DNA of 57,371 nucleotides from contig NZ_NHSQ01000047.1 of assembly GCF_016653465.1 (NCBI RefSeq), positions 1-57,371 of the forward strand. Reading direction: 5' to 3'. The stretch is from Thiocystis minor (GTDB lineage Bacteria > Pseudomonadota > Gammaproteobacteria > Chromatiales > Chromatiaceae). Positions 42,475-55,282 of this stretch are shown here, piece after piece (position 1 is the first letter of the stretch; each line of letters starts with the position of its first letter). The notes beneath the pieces were generated by a model. It saw nothing but the letters and a program-made list of their open reading frames with translations, was not told the DNA's origin and did not search any database. Position numbers and translations under genes: made by a program.

Positions 42475-42966
42475 CTAAACGCATCCCGTCGCGTCCAGTC
42501 CTCTCAGTTCGCGCGCTAGCACCGTGGCATCCTCGCGCCCCTTGCCCGCCGGATAATAATTCCGCCGGGTGCCGATTTCGCAGAATCCCTCCGAAGCATA
42601 GAGCGCGCGCGCGCAGCCGTTGGAAGCTCGCACTTCCAGAAAGGCGGTATCGGCCTTGCGCTTGAGCGCGAGCGACAGCAGGTGACGCAACAGGGCGCGC
42701 CCCAGGCCCTGGCGCTGACAGCGCGGATGCACGCAGAGGTTGAAAATGTGACATTCGCCGACGGCGACCGACATGATGCCGTGCGCGACGATGTCCTGAT
42801 CGATCTCGCCGACCCAGCAGCAGTAACCGACCCGCAGGCAGTCCTGGAAAATCTCGTCGCTCCAGGGGTGCGCGTAGGCCGCGCGCTCGACGGCCCCGAC
42901 CGCGGCGAGATCCTCGCCGCGCATGGGTCTGAGCGAAAACCCAGGATGGCACTCCAGCATCGACAT
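42475..42966 (-). CDS. rimI: Ribosomal-protein-alanine N-acetyltransferase RimI
   Basis: 163 residues from ATG 42966; ATGs at 42999 and 42960 are also possible and none has a good ribosome site. GNAT fold: [32 protein letters not shown], the acetyl-CoA loop [39 protein letters not shown] and [19 protein letters not shown] at the end, which is characteristic of RimI. It acetylates the N-terminus of ribosomal protein bS18. Divergent from nifJ. Confidence 0.93.
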   Translation of the reverse strand: MSMLECHPGFSLRPMRGEDLAAVGAVERAAYAHPWSDEIFQDCLRVGYCCWVGEIDQDIVAHGIMSVAVGECHIFNLCVHPRCQRQGLGRALLRHLLSLALKRKADTAFLEVRASNGCARALYASEGFCEIGTRRNYYPAGKGREDATVLARELRGLDATGCV

Positions 42967-43243
42967 CTTGAGATTGACCCCTCTGGTCGAAATCGGCACC
43001 GCGGTCGCGCGCGCGAAATGATGACCCGCATCATGCCATGGTCGATTTCTCGCGCAAGCCCGGTACGCGCATCACCCACCTGAAATGATTTCGGGCTATA
43101 GTTGTCGGGATTCCTTGATTCCCGCCTGGCCTGAGTTGCTCAAACCACCCTCGACCGCGTTCGGGCAATGCCACCTTACGCTGTGTCGCGCGGCATTTAC
43201 GCCTCGCCGGGATTCCTTTTTTCACTTTTTGCGGGACAGATCG

Positions 43244-46831
<3,588 letters not shown>

Positions 46832-46888
46832 GCGGGCTGCCCGATGAATGGCCAGTCGATCCTGGCCAAGACACGTTCAGGCACCCGG

Positions 46889-46922
46889 CCAGCCGTGACG
46901 CCGACTCCCTGTCGGCGGCTGG
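46889..46922. terminator. Stem-loop after nifJ
   Basis: Outer arms CCAGCC and GGCTGG enclose GCCGAC, loop TCCCT, GTCGGC. It lies 57 nt after the nifJ stop and could attenuate readthrough into the next gene. There is no U-run. Confidence 0.4.
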
Positions 46923-47033
46923 TCGGACGCGCTCAGCCTCCCCCGCCCTCCCCTAGGGCCATGGGAGCCTGGAGCGCCCGCCGCACGCTTTTTCGCTCAC
47001 GCTAATTCACGGAACCATGAGGTTTAGCCAGCC

Positions 47034-48050
47034 ATGAACCTGACGACCAAGTATCTCGGACTGACGATCAAGAATCCGCTGGTCCCCTCCGCCTCCCCGC
47101 TGTCGAAAAGCGTCAGCATCGCGCGCGAACTGGAGGACAACGGCGCGGCGGCCATCATCATGTGGTCGCTGTTCGAGGAGGCCATCACCGCCGAATCCGA
47201 ATCCATGGTGCGCTTTCTGCATCAACAGGATACGGGTTTCGCCGAGATCAGCGATGGTTTCCTGCCCGCGCATCAGGACTTCGACAACGCGCTCGACCAA
47301 TATCTGGAGCACATCCGCAAGCTCAAGGAAGCGCTGGAGATTCCGGTCATCGCCAGTCTCAACGGCGTCACCCCCAGCGGCTGGATCAAGCACGCCACCG
47401 ACCTTCAGCAGGCCGGGGCCGACGCGCTGGAATTGAATGTCTACTATGTCGCCGGCGATATCGGACAGACCGGCGCCCAGGTCGAGGAGCGTTATCTGAG
47501 CCTGCTGCGCGAGCTGCGCGGCCATGTCCAGATCCCGATCAACATGAAACTCTCCTCCGCCTTCAGCTCGGTCGGCAACATGGTCAGCCGACTGGCCGCG
47601 GCCGGCGCCAACGGCGTTGCGCTCTTCAACCGCTTCTATCAGCCGGATATCGACATTCAGGGTTTGCGGCTGCAATCGACCCTGCGGCCCTCGACCTCGG
47701 CGGAGATCCTGCTCGCGATGCGCTGGATCGCCATCCTCCACGGACGTCACGAAGGTCTTTCGCTCGGCGCCACCGGTGGCGTCCATACCGCCGAGGACGC
47801 CATCAAGCTGCTGCTCGCCGGCGCCGATGTGGTGCATCTGTGTAGCGTCCTGCTGCAGAAGGGGCCGGCGTATACCGCCCTGATTCTGACCGGAATCCAG
47901 GACTGGATGACCGAACAGGGGTTCGAGTCCGTCGACGATTTCCGTGGCCGTGTCAGCGCGCTGACGGTGCCCAATCCGGCCGAATTCGAGCGCGCCAATT
48001 ATCTCAACGTCCTGGACAGCTACAGCATCTCATCGGGCGTGCGGGTTTAG
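47034..48050 (+). CDS. Dihydroorotate dehydrogenase-like flavoprotein
   Basis: 338 residues, a TIM-barrel FMN protein of the class 1 DHOD-like group: YLGLTIKNPLVPSASPLSKS, VIASLNGVTPSGW, ALELNVYYVA, INMKLSSAFSSVG and a phosphate-binding GATGGVHTAEDAIKLLLAGA end. It lacks the fused ferredoxin domain of PreA. Genes of this type commonly follow nifJ, which suggests a redox role associated with PFOR rather than pyrimidine synthesis; this is inference from context. GAGG lies upstream of the ATG. The physiological substrate is not known. Confidence 0.88.
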   Translation: MNLTTKYLGLTIKNPLVPSASPLSKSVSIARELEDNGAAAIIMWSLFEEAITAESESMVRFLHQQDTGFAEISDGFLPAHQDFDNALDQYLEHIRKLKEALEIPVIASLNGVTPSGWIKHATDLQQAGADALELNVYYVAGDIGQTGAQVEERYLSLLRELRGHVQIPINMKLSSAFSSVGNMVSRLAAAGANGVALFNRFYQPDIDIQGLRLQSTLRPSTSAEILLAMRWIAILHGRHEGLSLGATGGVHTAEDAIKLLLAGADVVHLCSVLLQKGPAYTALILTGIQDWMTEQGFESVDDFRGRVSALTVPNPAEFERANYLNVLDSYSISSGVRV

Positions 48051-48458
48051 AGACTCATCGCTTTGGGAGCGAAGGCGGAACGCCCCGCTCCCAAGGGGAC
48101 GAAAGTGACGATTGAAGAATCAGTTCGACAACGACAACGATGCTGCTCAGAAATCGGGAACGGAAAATGAGCAGTTGCCAAGCGCCGATCCCGGCGCGCG
48201 CGACGAAACCAATACAACGGATAGATAAATAGAAGCGCTCCACCCATTGACTCTTTGCACGACGCACCAACACAATCGCCCCCTGCCCGGATCGCGCGTG
48301 CGCAATCAACAATAACATCACAGAGAGGCGTCGTACTCGTCTCACGAGTACGCGGGGCGACACTGCGCGCGCGTGTTTTTCAGCGGAATCCCGGGCCGGG
48401 ATTCCGCTGCGCCGCCTGACTCTCGATCATCCCATTCACTTCATTTTAGGACTACCCA
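48051..48458. promoter_or_regulatory. Intergenic leader with three hairpins before the acetate-symporter pair
   Basis: About 400 nt without a gene. Hairpins: TTGGGAGCG 48063-48071 with CGCTCCCAA 48086-48094 (just after the DHOD-like stop, a likely terminator); CGTACTCGT-CTC-ACGAGTACG 48332-48352; and CAGCGGAATCCCG-GGC-CGGGATTCCGCTG 48381-48409. The last two stand in the likely 5' leader of the DUF485 gene and could control it. Small frames on the minus strand here are not supported. Confidence 0.5.
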
Positions 48459-48767
48459 ATGCAGCAAGCCTCGGTCGACGCCATCAAGGCGCATCCTCGC
48501 TATCAGGAGCTGGTGTGTTCACGCAAGTGTTTCGCCTGGAACCTGACGGTCCTCATGTTGGCGATGTATTACGGTTTTATCCTGGTCATCGCCTTCGCGC
48601 CTAGCCTGCTGGGCACCCCGATCTCCGAGGGCGCCGTGACCACGGTCGGCATCCCGGTCGGCGTCATCATCATCGTTGCCTCGTTCATCCTGACCGGACT
48701 CTACGTCTCCAAGGCCAACGGCAAGTTCGATGCCCTGACCAAAGCCATCCGCGAGGATCTCCAATGA
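48459..48767 (+). CDS. DUF485 family membrane protein (YjcH-like)
   Basis: 102 residues with two transmembrane segments ([19 protein letters not shown] and [20 protein letters not shown]) and the family's [13 protein letters not shown] start and [14 protein letters not shown] end. Such proteins are encoded directly before acetate/cation symporters and probably assist them. Its stop overlaps the actP start (ATGA). Confidence 0.93.
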   Translation: MQQASVDAIKAHPRYQELVCSRKCFAWNLTVLMLAMYYGFILVIAFAPSLLGTPISEGAVTTVGIPVGVIIIVASFILTGLYVSKANGKFDALTKAIREDLQ

Positions 48768-50485
48768 AGCGCTTCGCGATCTGGGGCGTCCTGCTCGCCC
48801 TGCTGACCCCCTTCATGCTCGTGGCCGCGCCGGCACTCTCCGGCGCCGTCGAGCAACAGTCGGTGAACATGACGGCCATCTACATGTTCGTCGCGTTCGT
48901 CGCGGCAACCCTGGGCATCACCTACTGGGCGGCCAAGCGCACCCGTACCGCCAAGGAGTTCTATACCGCGGGCGGCGGCATCACCGGCTTCCAGAACGGT
49001 CTGGCCATCGCCGGCGACTACATGTCCGCCGCCTCCTTCCTGGGCATCTCCGGCCTGGTGTTCGCCTCCGGCTACGACGGTCTGATCTATTCCATCGGCT
49101 TCCTGGTCGGCTGGCCGATCATCATGTTCCTGATCGCCGAGCAGATCCGTAACCTGGGCAAGTTCACCTTCGCCGACGTGTCCTCCTACCGCTTCGGTCA
49201 GACCCAGATCCGCACCATGGCGGCGATCTCCTCGCTGGTCGTGGTCGCCTTCTACCTGATTGCGCAGATGGTCGGCGCCGGTAAGCTAATCCAGCTCCTG
49301 TTCGGCCTGGAATATTGGATGGCGGTGGTCATCGTCGGCGTCCTGATGATGGTCTATGTCATCTTCGGCGGCATGACCGCCACCACCTGGGTACAGATCA
49401 TCAAGGCGGTGCTGCTGCTGTGCGGCGCGACCTTCATGGCCATCGCGGCGCTCTCAGCCTTCAATTTTTCGCCCGAGGAGATGTTCCGGCAGGCGGTCGA
49501 GACGCATCCCAAGGCTGGCGCCATCATGTCGCCCGGATCGCTGGTGACGGACCCGATCAACGCCATCTCGCTCGGTCTGGCGCTCATGTTCGGCACCGCC
49601 GGTCTGCCGCATATCCTGATGCGCTTCTTCACCGTGCCGGATGCCAAGGAGGCGCGTAAATCGGTCTTCTACGCCACCGGTTTCATCGGCTATTTCTACA
49701 TCCTGACCTTCATCATCGGCTTCGCGGCTATCGTGCTGCTGGCTCAAAACCCCGAGTTCTTCAAGCCGGCGGCGCTGGCGGCAGATGGCTCGGTCATCCA
49801 GGGTCAGCTTGTCAGCGGCATCAATGGCGGAACCAATATGGTCGCCATCCATCTGGCCAAAGCGGTCGGCGGCGATCTCTTCCTCGGCTTCATCTCGGCC
49901 GTGGCCTTCGCCACCATCCTTGCCGTGGTCTCGGGTCTGACCCTGGCCGGCGCCTCCGCCATCTCGCATGACCTTTACGCCAGCGTCATCGCGCGCGGTC
50001 GCAGCAACGAAACCACCGAAATCCGCGTCTCCAAGTTCGCCACCTTCGGTCTGGGACTGGTCGCCATTGGACTTGGCATCGCCTTCGAGAGTCAGAACGT
50101 CGCCTTCATGGTGGGTCTGGCCTTCGCGATCGCGGCGAGCGCCAACTTCCCGGTGCTGGTCGCCTCCATCTTCTGGAGCAAGATGACTACGCGCGGCGCG
50201 CTGATCGGCGGTTTCGCCGGACTCATCAGCGCCTTTGTGTTGACCGTCATGTCGAAGGCGGTGTGGGGCGACGTGCTCGGCAACGTGGGCGAGGACGGCA
50301 AGTCGGTCGGCCTGATCATGCTGAACAACCCGGCAATCGTCTCGATCCCGATCTCATTCGCCTGCATCTGGCTGTTCTCGATCCTCGATAATTCCGAGCG
50401 TGCCAAGATCGATCGGGCCGCGTTCGATGCGCAGCGGATCCGTTGCGAGACGGGTATTGGTGCCGAGGGAGGCGCGAGTCACTAA
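48764..50485 (+). CDS. actP: Cation/acetate symporter ActP
   Basis: 573 residues, sodium:solute symporter family, with a cleavable-looking signal at the start ([20 protein letters not shown]) and about 13 transmembrane helices. Diagnostic segments are [56 protein letters not shown] and [18 protein letters not shown]. Uptake of acetate fits a phototroph that assimilates organic acids. It ends just before the tandem GGTTAGT repeat and repeat copy 2. Confidence 0.96.
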   Translation: MKRFAIWGVLLALLTPFMLVAAPALSGAVEQQSVNMTAIYMFVAFVAATLGITYWAAKRTRTAKEFYTAGGGITGFQNGLAIAGDYMSAASFLGISGLVFASGYDGLIYSIGFLVGWPIIMFLIAEQIRNLGKFTFADVSSYRFGQTQIRTMAAISSLVVVAFYLIAQMVGAGKLIQLLFGLEYWMAVVIVGVLMMVYVIFGGMTATTWVQIIKAVLLLCGATFMAIAALSAFNFSPEEMFRQAVETHPKAGAIMSPGSLVTDPINAISLGLALMFGTAGLPHILMRFFTVPDAKEARKSVFYATGFIGYFYILTFIIGFAAIVLLAQNPEFFKPAALAADGSVIQGQLVSGINGGTNMVAIHLAKAVGGDLFLGFISAVAFATILAVVSGLTLAGASAISHDLYASVIARGRSNETTEIRVSKFATFGLGLVAIGLGIAFESQNVAFMVGLAFAIAASANFPVLVASIFWSKMTTRGALIGGFAGLISAFVLTVMSKAVWGDVLGNVGEDGKSVGLIMLNNPAIVSIPISFACIWLFSILDNSERAKIDRAAFDAQRIRCETGIGAEGGASH

Positions 50486-50524
50486 CGGCTGAGACTATTC
50501 GGGACAGGGATGTCCCTGGGCAGC

Positions 50525-50551
50525 GGTTAGTGGTTAGTGGTTAGTGGTTAG
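50525..50551. repeat. Tandem GGTTAGT repeat, four copies
   Basis: GGTTAGT repeated four times (the last GGTTAGG), 40 nt after the actP stop and running into GGCGATTTCCGGGAAAG. Probably created by slippage; no function seen. Confidence 0.75.
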
Positions 50552-50692
50552 GCGATTTCCGGGAAAGCTCATACCAATGCCCAAGGCTGCAAAATGGACA
50601 GGATTAACAGGATTTTTCAAGATTCACAGGATTGAAAACAGCTTTTGACGAAATCCTGTCCATCCTGAGCAATCCTGTTAATCCTGTCCATT
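50551..50692. repeat. Palindromic ACAGGATT-type repeat, copy 2, with flank motif
   Basis: Core at 50591-50692: left arm AAAATGGACAGGATTAACAG, right arm AATCCTGTTAATCCTGTCCA, with TCAAGATTCACAGGATT inside. The motif GGCGATTTCCGGGAAAG at 50551-50567 is the exact inverse of the motif beside copy 1. The right end abuts the coding sequence of a Uma2-type gene that has lost its 5' part. Confidence 0.85.
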
Positions 50693-51114
50693 CCGACATC
50701 GTCGCGGCCTGTGGCAAGCCGGAGTTCGAGGATGCGCAGATCGACACGCTGCTCAATCCGGTGCTGATCGTTGAGGTGCTTTCGGATTCCACCGAAGGCT
50801 ATGATCGCGGCGTCAAATTTCTGCATTACCGCACACTGTCATCCCTACAGGATTATCTGCTGGTCGCCAAAAACGAATGCCGGATCGAGCATTACGCTCG
50901 CCAAGTGGATCACCGCTGGTTACTGACGGAATATCAGCGTCCAGACGAGACTCTGATCCTGACATCGGTTGGCGGCGAATTGAGTCTGCAAGCTATTTAT
51001 GAGCGCGATGAATCGCCGCGCCTGACGCGGCGTCCCAACGCCTTGTGCGCGTCAGCCCAGCCGGGTTACGCTCCCTGTCACCCAGCCGGCGGATCAACGC
51101 CATCAAGCCATTGA
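50692..51114 (+). pseudogene. Uma2-family (DUF820) gene truncated by the repeat
   Basis: The frame that emerges from the repeat reads HSDIVAACGKPEFEDAQID, NPVLIVEVLSDSTEGYDRG, HYRTLSSLQDYLLVAKNE and LSLQAIYERDE. This is the C-terminal half of Uma2-family proteins, which have a restriction-endonuclease-like fold with catalytic Asp, Glu and Lys residues (VEVLS, LLVAK). The N-terminal half, roughly 70 residues, is absent. After IYERDE the frame carries unrelated sequence and ends 12 nt inside the convergent soxB. A start inside the repeat (50632) would give a chimeric protein; I consider it non-functional. Confidence 0.85.
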
Positions 51115-52884
51115 TGGATAGCTGGAAATCCCCGGATTCCCCGCGACATTCTTGAGCTTCGGCGTATTCAGCCGCGCGATTTTGACCGTCTTGACATCCC
51201 TCAGATAGGTCGCGACCGTCTCCCAGATCGGCTCTCCTGGTGCCTGACTGCCGACCGTGGCCCAGCCGGCGACAACGTATTTTTTTTCGGCCTCGATGCG
51301 GGTTCCGTCGTTCAGCGTCATTTCCTGAATCCGCTCGCCCATGCTCGCCGTGGGATCGCAGACATAGTCCAGACCGCCGACCCGCACCATGTCGCCGCCC
51401 TGCTGGACGTAGGGATCGGGATTGAACAGGTTATCGCCCACGTCCTCCAGGATCATCTTGATCTCGGCGCCGGTCATCTCCCGACGGTAGGTTTCGGGAT
51501 AGGTGATGCAGGTTTGGTCCATGACGTTGTCCATGGTGATCGCCTGACCGGGCAGCACGGTCGTGCCCCAGCGAAAGCCGGGCGAGAGGCTGATCTGGGC
51601 GTCATGCACCTTGATGAGCGCATCGCAAATGACCTGATCGAAGGTGCCGTTGAAATTGCCGCGCCGGAACAGCGTCTCGCCCGCGGTGGCGAGTTTCTCT
51701 TCGAGTTTGTCCCGGTAGGGCGCGCGCACTCCGGCGATGTAGTCGAGCATCCCCTGATCGGGCTTGAGCAGATTCGAGAAGACGGGCAGCAGTCGATAAC
51801 GGAAGTCGCGCAGCTTGCCGTTCTTCACGTCCAGATCCATCACGCCCAGGAATTTGCCATTGGACCCGGCATTGGTCACCAGCGTCTTGCCGCCCGCGTT
51901 CTCGACCAGGGTCGGCGCCGGCATGCCGTCGTGGGTGTGTCCGCCGAAAATGACATCGATCCCGGTGACCCGCGAGGCCATCTTCAGATCCACATCCATG
52001 CCGTTGTGCGAGAGGACCACCACCAGATCCGGCGTCTCCTCCTCGCGCACCTTGTCGACCATTTCCTGTATCCGTCCGTCCTCGATGCCGAAGGTCCAGT
52101 CCGGGATGAACCGCTGCGGATTGGCGATCGGGGTATAGGGGAACGCCTGACCGATGATGGCGACCTTGACCCCGCCGACCTCCTTGACCGTGTAAGGCTT
52201 GAAGGCCAACCCCAGATCCTCGTCGAAGCCGCCGAAGTCGGCAAAGCGATAATCGAACAGCGCCTCCTCGCGAACCTTGACGTTCTGCGCCACGAAATCG
52301 CCCTTGAAGGCGCCGATGTTGCGGATGACCTCGTCATCCCGATAGGTGAACTCCCAGTGCCCGGTCATGACATCGACGCCGAGCAGATTCGTCGCGCCGA
52401 CCATGTCCATGCCGCGCGTCCAGTAGGCGGTGCCCGAGCCCTGCCAGGTGTCGCCGCCATCGAGCAGCAGGCTGTTGCCGTCGCCCCGCTCGGCGCGCAG
52501 ACGATCCACCAGCGTTTTCAGATGCGCGAAACCGCCGACGCTGCCGAATTTCGCGGCACCCTCGTCGAAGTTCAGGTAGGTAAAGGCGTGCGCCTCGATC
52601 CCGCCGGACTCGATGCCGAAGTGTTTCAGAAACGCCTCGCCGACCAGATGGGGCGCCTTGCCGAAGGCGCCACCGATTCCGATATTCACATTCGGTTCAC
52701 GGAAATGGATCGGATTCAGTTGGGCATGCGTATCGGTGATGTGCAGGAGCGTCAGGTTGCCGAATTTGGGCACTTCGTAGAGATCCGCGGGCAGGCGCCT
52801 GGCGGCAAACGCGGATGTGGGCAGCATGCCAGCCGCGCCGGCCAGCCCCATGAGTCTGATGAATTCACGTCGGGAAAGTGACAT
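51103..52884 (-). CDS. soxB: Sulfate thiohydrolase SoxB
   Basis: 593 residues with a twin-arginine signal (SLSRREFIRLMGLAGAAG). It is a dimanganese 5'-nucleotidase-fold enzyme that hydrolyses sulfate from SoxY-bound thiosulfate in the periplasm. Motifs are LLHITDTHAQLNPIHFREPN, LLLDGGDTWQGSGTAYWT, the SoxB-specific TGHWEFTYRDD, VVLSHNGMDVD and IFGGHTHDGMPAPTL, followed by the C-terminal 5'-nucleotidase domain. Divergent from soxXAKL, as in purple sulfur bacteria. soxYZ are not in the window and must be elsewhere. Confidence 0.98.
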   Translation of the reverse strand: MSLSRREFIRLMGLAGAAGMLPTSAFAARRLPADLYEVPKFGNLTLLHITDTHAQLNPIHFREPNVNIGIGGAFGKAPHLVGEAFLKHFGIESGGIEAHAFTYLNFDEGAAKFGSVGGFAHLKTLVDRLRAERGDGNSLLLDGGDTWQGSGTAYWTRGMDMVGATNLLGVDVMTGHWEFTYRDDEVIRNIGAFKGDFVAQNVKVREEALFDYRFADFGGFDEDLGLAFKPYTVKEVGGVKVAIIGQAFPYTPIANPQRFIPDWTFGIEDGRIQEMVDKVREEETPDLVVVLSHNGMDVDLKMASRVTGIDVIFGGHTHDGMPAPTLVENAGGKTLVTNAGSNGKFLGVMDLDVKNGKLRDFRYRLLPVFSNLLKPDQGMLDYIAGVRAPYRDKLEEKLATAGETLFRRGNFNGTFDQVICDALIKVHDAQISLSPGFRWGTTVLPGQAITMDNVMDQTCITYPETYRREMTGAEIKMILEDVGDNLFNPDPYVQQGGDMVRVGGLDYVCDPTASMGERIQEMTLNDGTRIEAEKKYVVAGWATVGSQAPGEPIWETVATYLRDVKTVKIARLNTPKLKNVAGNPGISSYPSMA

Positions 52885-53348
52885 TGGATCGATTCCTCCG
52901 ATGGATCGTTTAGGGATGAAGGCATTGCGCCAGTCTGCGGGCCAGCCATGCCAGTATGTCTGGACTCGCGCCCGAAATACCAGAGACGGCCTGGTCGGAT
53001 GACGTCAAGGTGGGCGCAGTCCGCGCTAACCGCGCATGGCGAGCCGCGACCCCGGGCATTGAAAGCGCCGGCTCGCCAAGTGCGCCCCCTCACCCCGGCC
53101 CTCTCCCAGGGGGAGAGGGACAGGAGGATCGGCCGCAGCGCGATTTTCAGGGCAAAAGCCCCATCGCCGGAGTCGTGCATTCACCTGAGCCCGTGCTAGG
53201 ATTCGGCCACGACGATTCCATGGATCATGTGAACCAATACCGGTGTCACGCCATCCTGGACCGGCTGTAAACCAATAACAATCGCCGGGGATCGGAGCCA
53301 TCCGCTCCCACGGCTTTGCTCTCGCTAGAACTTAAGGAGGCTATTCTC
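52885..53348. promoter_or_regulatory. soxB-soxX divergent promoter region
   Basis: About 460 nt. A hairpin CCCTCTCCC-AGG-GGGAGAGGG at 53099-53119, preceded by CCCCTCACCCCGGC, matches a dispersed repeat often seen in proteobacterial intergenic DNA. A strong ribosome site AAGGAGG lies at 53334-53340. Promoters for both directions must be here; none can be assigned with certainty. Small frames in it are not genes. Confidence 0.55.
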
Positions 53349-53732
53349 ATGTCTTTGATGTCGTTATCCCGTCCGCGCCTGCTCGCCCTGTCGCTGGGGC
53401 TCTCGACCCTGACGAGCGGCGGGGCATTCGCGCAACTGCCCGCGGACCTGGAACTCTCCGGCGATGCCGCCGCCGGAAAACTCGTGGCGAACGACCGCGC
53501 CAAGGGCAATTGCGTCGCCTGCCACGCGATGCCGGGCGCCAAGGAACCCGGCGCGATCGGACCGGTACTGATCGCGATGCAGACCCGTTATCCGAGCAAA
53601 ACGGCGCTCGCGACCCAGATCTGGGACGCCACCGCGAAAACCCCGGAAGTGGTCATGCCGCCCTTTGGCAAGCATGAGATCCTGACCCGAAAAGAGTTCG
53701 TCGATGTCGTCGAGTACATCTGGTCTCTCTAA
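53349..53732 (+). CDS. soxX: Sulfur oxidation c-type cytochrome SoxX
   Basis: 127 residues. The start at 53349 is set by AAGGAGG 8 nt upstream; an ATG at 53316 is too early. A Sec signal (LLALSLGLSTLTSGGAFAQ) precedes one c-type heme site, NCVACHAMPG, and the distal ligand region PEVVMPPFGKHEILT. With SoxA it forms the cytochrome that links thiosulfate to the SoxYZ carrier. Followed 24 nt later by soxA. Confidence 0.97.
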   Translation: MSLMSLSRPRLLALSLGLSTLTSGGAFAQLPADLELSGDAAAGKLVANDRAKGNCVACHAMPGAKEPGAIGPVLIAMQTRYPSKTALATQIWDATAKTPEVVMPPFGKHEILTRKEFVDVVEYIWSL

Positions 53733-53756
53733 GCCATCGCCACCGGAGGCAGCACA

Positions 53757-54596
53757 ATGAAAAAGATCCATCTTTCGCTGATCGCCGCAGCGTTGATCGG
53801 CGCCATCGCAACTCCCGCCATCGCCACCACTCCGGAAGAGGACAAGGCCACCTTCCAGTCCTATTTCAAGCAACGCTTTCCGAATGTCCCGGAAGATGAC
53901 TTCAAGAACGGCGCCTATGCCATTGATGCAATCGGGCGCGAAAACTGGGAAGCGATCGAGGAATTTCCGCCCTACGAGAACGCCATCAGCAGTGGCGAAA
54001 CCCTGTGGAACACGCCCTTCGCAAATGGCAAGAGTTATCAGGACTGTTTCCCGGATGGCCCGGCGATCGCAAACAAATACCCGCATTGGGATCGGCAAGC
54101 GGGCCAGGTCATGACCCTGCCGCTGGCGATCAACCAGTGCCGCGAGGCCAATAGCGAGAAACCGTTATCCTACAAGAAGGGTCCGATCGCCGACTTGCTT
54201 GCGTACATGGCCTTCGAGTCGCGCGGCCAGATCACCAACGTCGAGATCCCGAGCGACGATCCTCGCGCCATCGCCGCCTATGAAAAAGGCCGTGAATTCT
54301 ACTTCGCCCGTCGTGGTCAGTTGAACTTTTCCTGTGCCCACTGTCACTTCGGCAACTCGGGCACCACGCTGCGCACCGAGATCCTCAGCCCGGCCCTCGG
54401 CCACACGACACACTGGCCGGTCTATCGGTCAAAATGGGGCGAGATGGGCACCTTGCACCGTCGCTTCTCCGGCTGTAACGAACAGGTGCGCGCCAAGGCA
54501 TTCGAAGCGCAGGGCGAGGAATATCGCAACCTCGAATTTTTCCTGACCTATGTCAACAATGGGCTGGAACTCAACGGCCCCGCCGCGCGTAAATAA
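53757..54596 (+). CDS. soxA: Sulfur oxidation c-type cytochrome SoxA
   Basis: 279 residues with signal peptide (IHLSLIAAALIGAIATPAIA). One c-heme motif, SCAHCHFGNSG, and the active-site cysteine in RRFSGCNEQVRA, which binds the heme iron and carries the sulfur. The N-terminal domain keeps cysteines (QDCFPDGPAI, NQCREANSE) but no CxxCH, so this is the monoheme version found in several phototrophs rather than the diheme form of Paracoccus. It forms the SoxXA complex in the periplasm. Confidence 0.97.
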   Translation: MKKIHLSLIAAALIGAIATPAIATTPEEDKATFQSYFKQRFPNVPEDDFKNGAYAIDAIGRENWEAIEEFPPYENAISSGETLWNTPFANGKSYQDCFPDGPAIANKYPHWDRQAGQVMTLPLAINQCREANSEKPLSYKKGPIADLLAYMAFESRGQITNVEIPSDDPRAIAAYEKGREFYFARRGQLNFSCAHCHFGNSGTTLRTEILSPALGHTTHWPVYRSKWGEMGTLHRRFSGCNEQVRAKAFEAQGEEYRNLEFFLTYVNNGLELNGPAARK

Positions 54597-54674
54597 TTCG
54601 GCCAGTCCACCTTCGCCGGGAGGCGCTTGCGTTCCTCCCGTACGCATAAGAGACGAGAGAGGAGTTTGAACCAG

Positions 54675-55223
54675 ATGAAAAATCGTAGTCTTTCAGTGGG
54701 CGCACTGATCGCGGCCTTGATGATGGTCATACCCGCCGCCTGGGCAACCCACCGTTCCGAGGCCGAGCAGGCCATCGCCGCGGCCAGAGCCGCCCATGAG
54801 CAGGCGGCGTCCGTCCAGGCAGCCTCGCCCGACACCGCCGCGATGATCGAGGAAGCCGAGGGGCTGCTCCCCTCGCGCCAATACACCAAGGCGGTCGAAA
54901 TCGCCGACAAGGCGAAAATACAGGATCGCTTCGCCTACGAACAGGCATCCAGCGGCAAGGTTGCGGACGCCGGCGCAGCCAGCAAAGCCAAGGAAGCGAT
55001 CGCTGCGGCGGAGGCGGCGCGCAAGAAAGCCGATTCCGTGGGCGGCGAATGGCGCGATACCGCGCAGATGATCAAGGACGCCGAGGGACTCGCCAAGTCA
55101 GGCCAATATAACGAGGCCATCCAACTGGCCAATCAGGCGGCACGGCAAGGCGCACTGGGGTATGAGCAGGCGCTGAAAGAAAAAGGCGCGAGCTTTCCAT
55201 CCTATGTCGCGAAGAAGCCGTGA
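54675..55223 (+). CDS. soxK: SoxAX-binding protein SoxK, with duplicated domain
   Basis: 182 residues from ATG 54675. A Sec signal (VGALIAALMMVIPAAWA) is followed by two tandem copies of an Ala-rich helical unit. The first is near 27-84 (AEQAIAAARAAHEQAASV, TAAMIEEAEGLLPSRQYTKA, FAYEQA). The second is near 92-165 (AKEAIAAAEAARKKADSV, TAQMIKDAEGLAKSGQYNEA, LGYEQALKEKG). SoxK/SAXB stabilises SoxXA. The known A. vinosum protein is about half this length, with one unit, so this looks like an internal duplication. Located between soxA and soxL as expected. Confidence 0.9.
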   Translation: MKNRSLSVGALIAALMMVIPAAWATHRSEAEQAIAAARAAHEQAASVQAASPDTAAMIEEAEGLLPSRQYTKAVEIADKAKIQDRFAYEQASSGKVADAGAASKAKEAIAAAEAARKKADSVGGEWRDTAQMIKDAEGLAKSGQYNEAIQLANQAARQGALGYEQALKEKGASFPSYVAKKP

Positions 55224-55282
55224 CCGCCCAGCGTCATCGAGCCCTTGAACTCCCCCATCACCTCGCTCAGGAGAACCGCATC

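Noticed and set aside
48055-48363. 102-codon minus-strand frame in the gap before the DUF485 gene
   Set aside because: No ribosome site, no motif, and it spans two hairpins.
50525-50692. Possible CRISPR-like array
   Set aside because: The GGTTAGT units are contiguous without spacers, and the larger repeat is a single palindromic unit. No cas genes are present.
51514-52881. 455-codon plus-strand frame
   Set aside because: Antisense to soxB, no family features.
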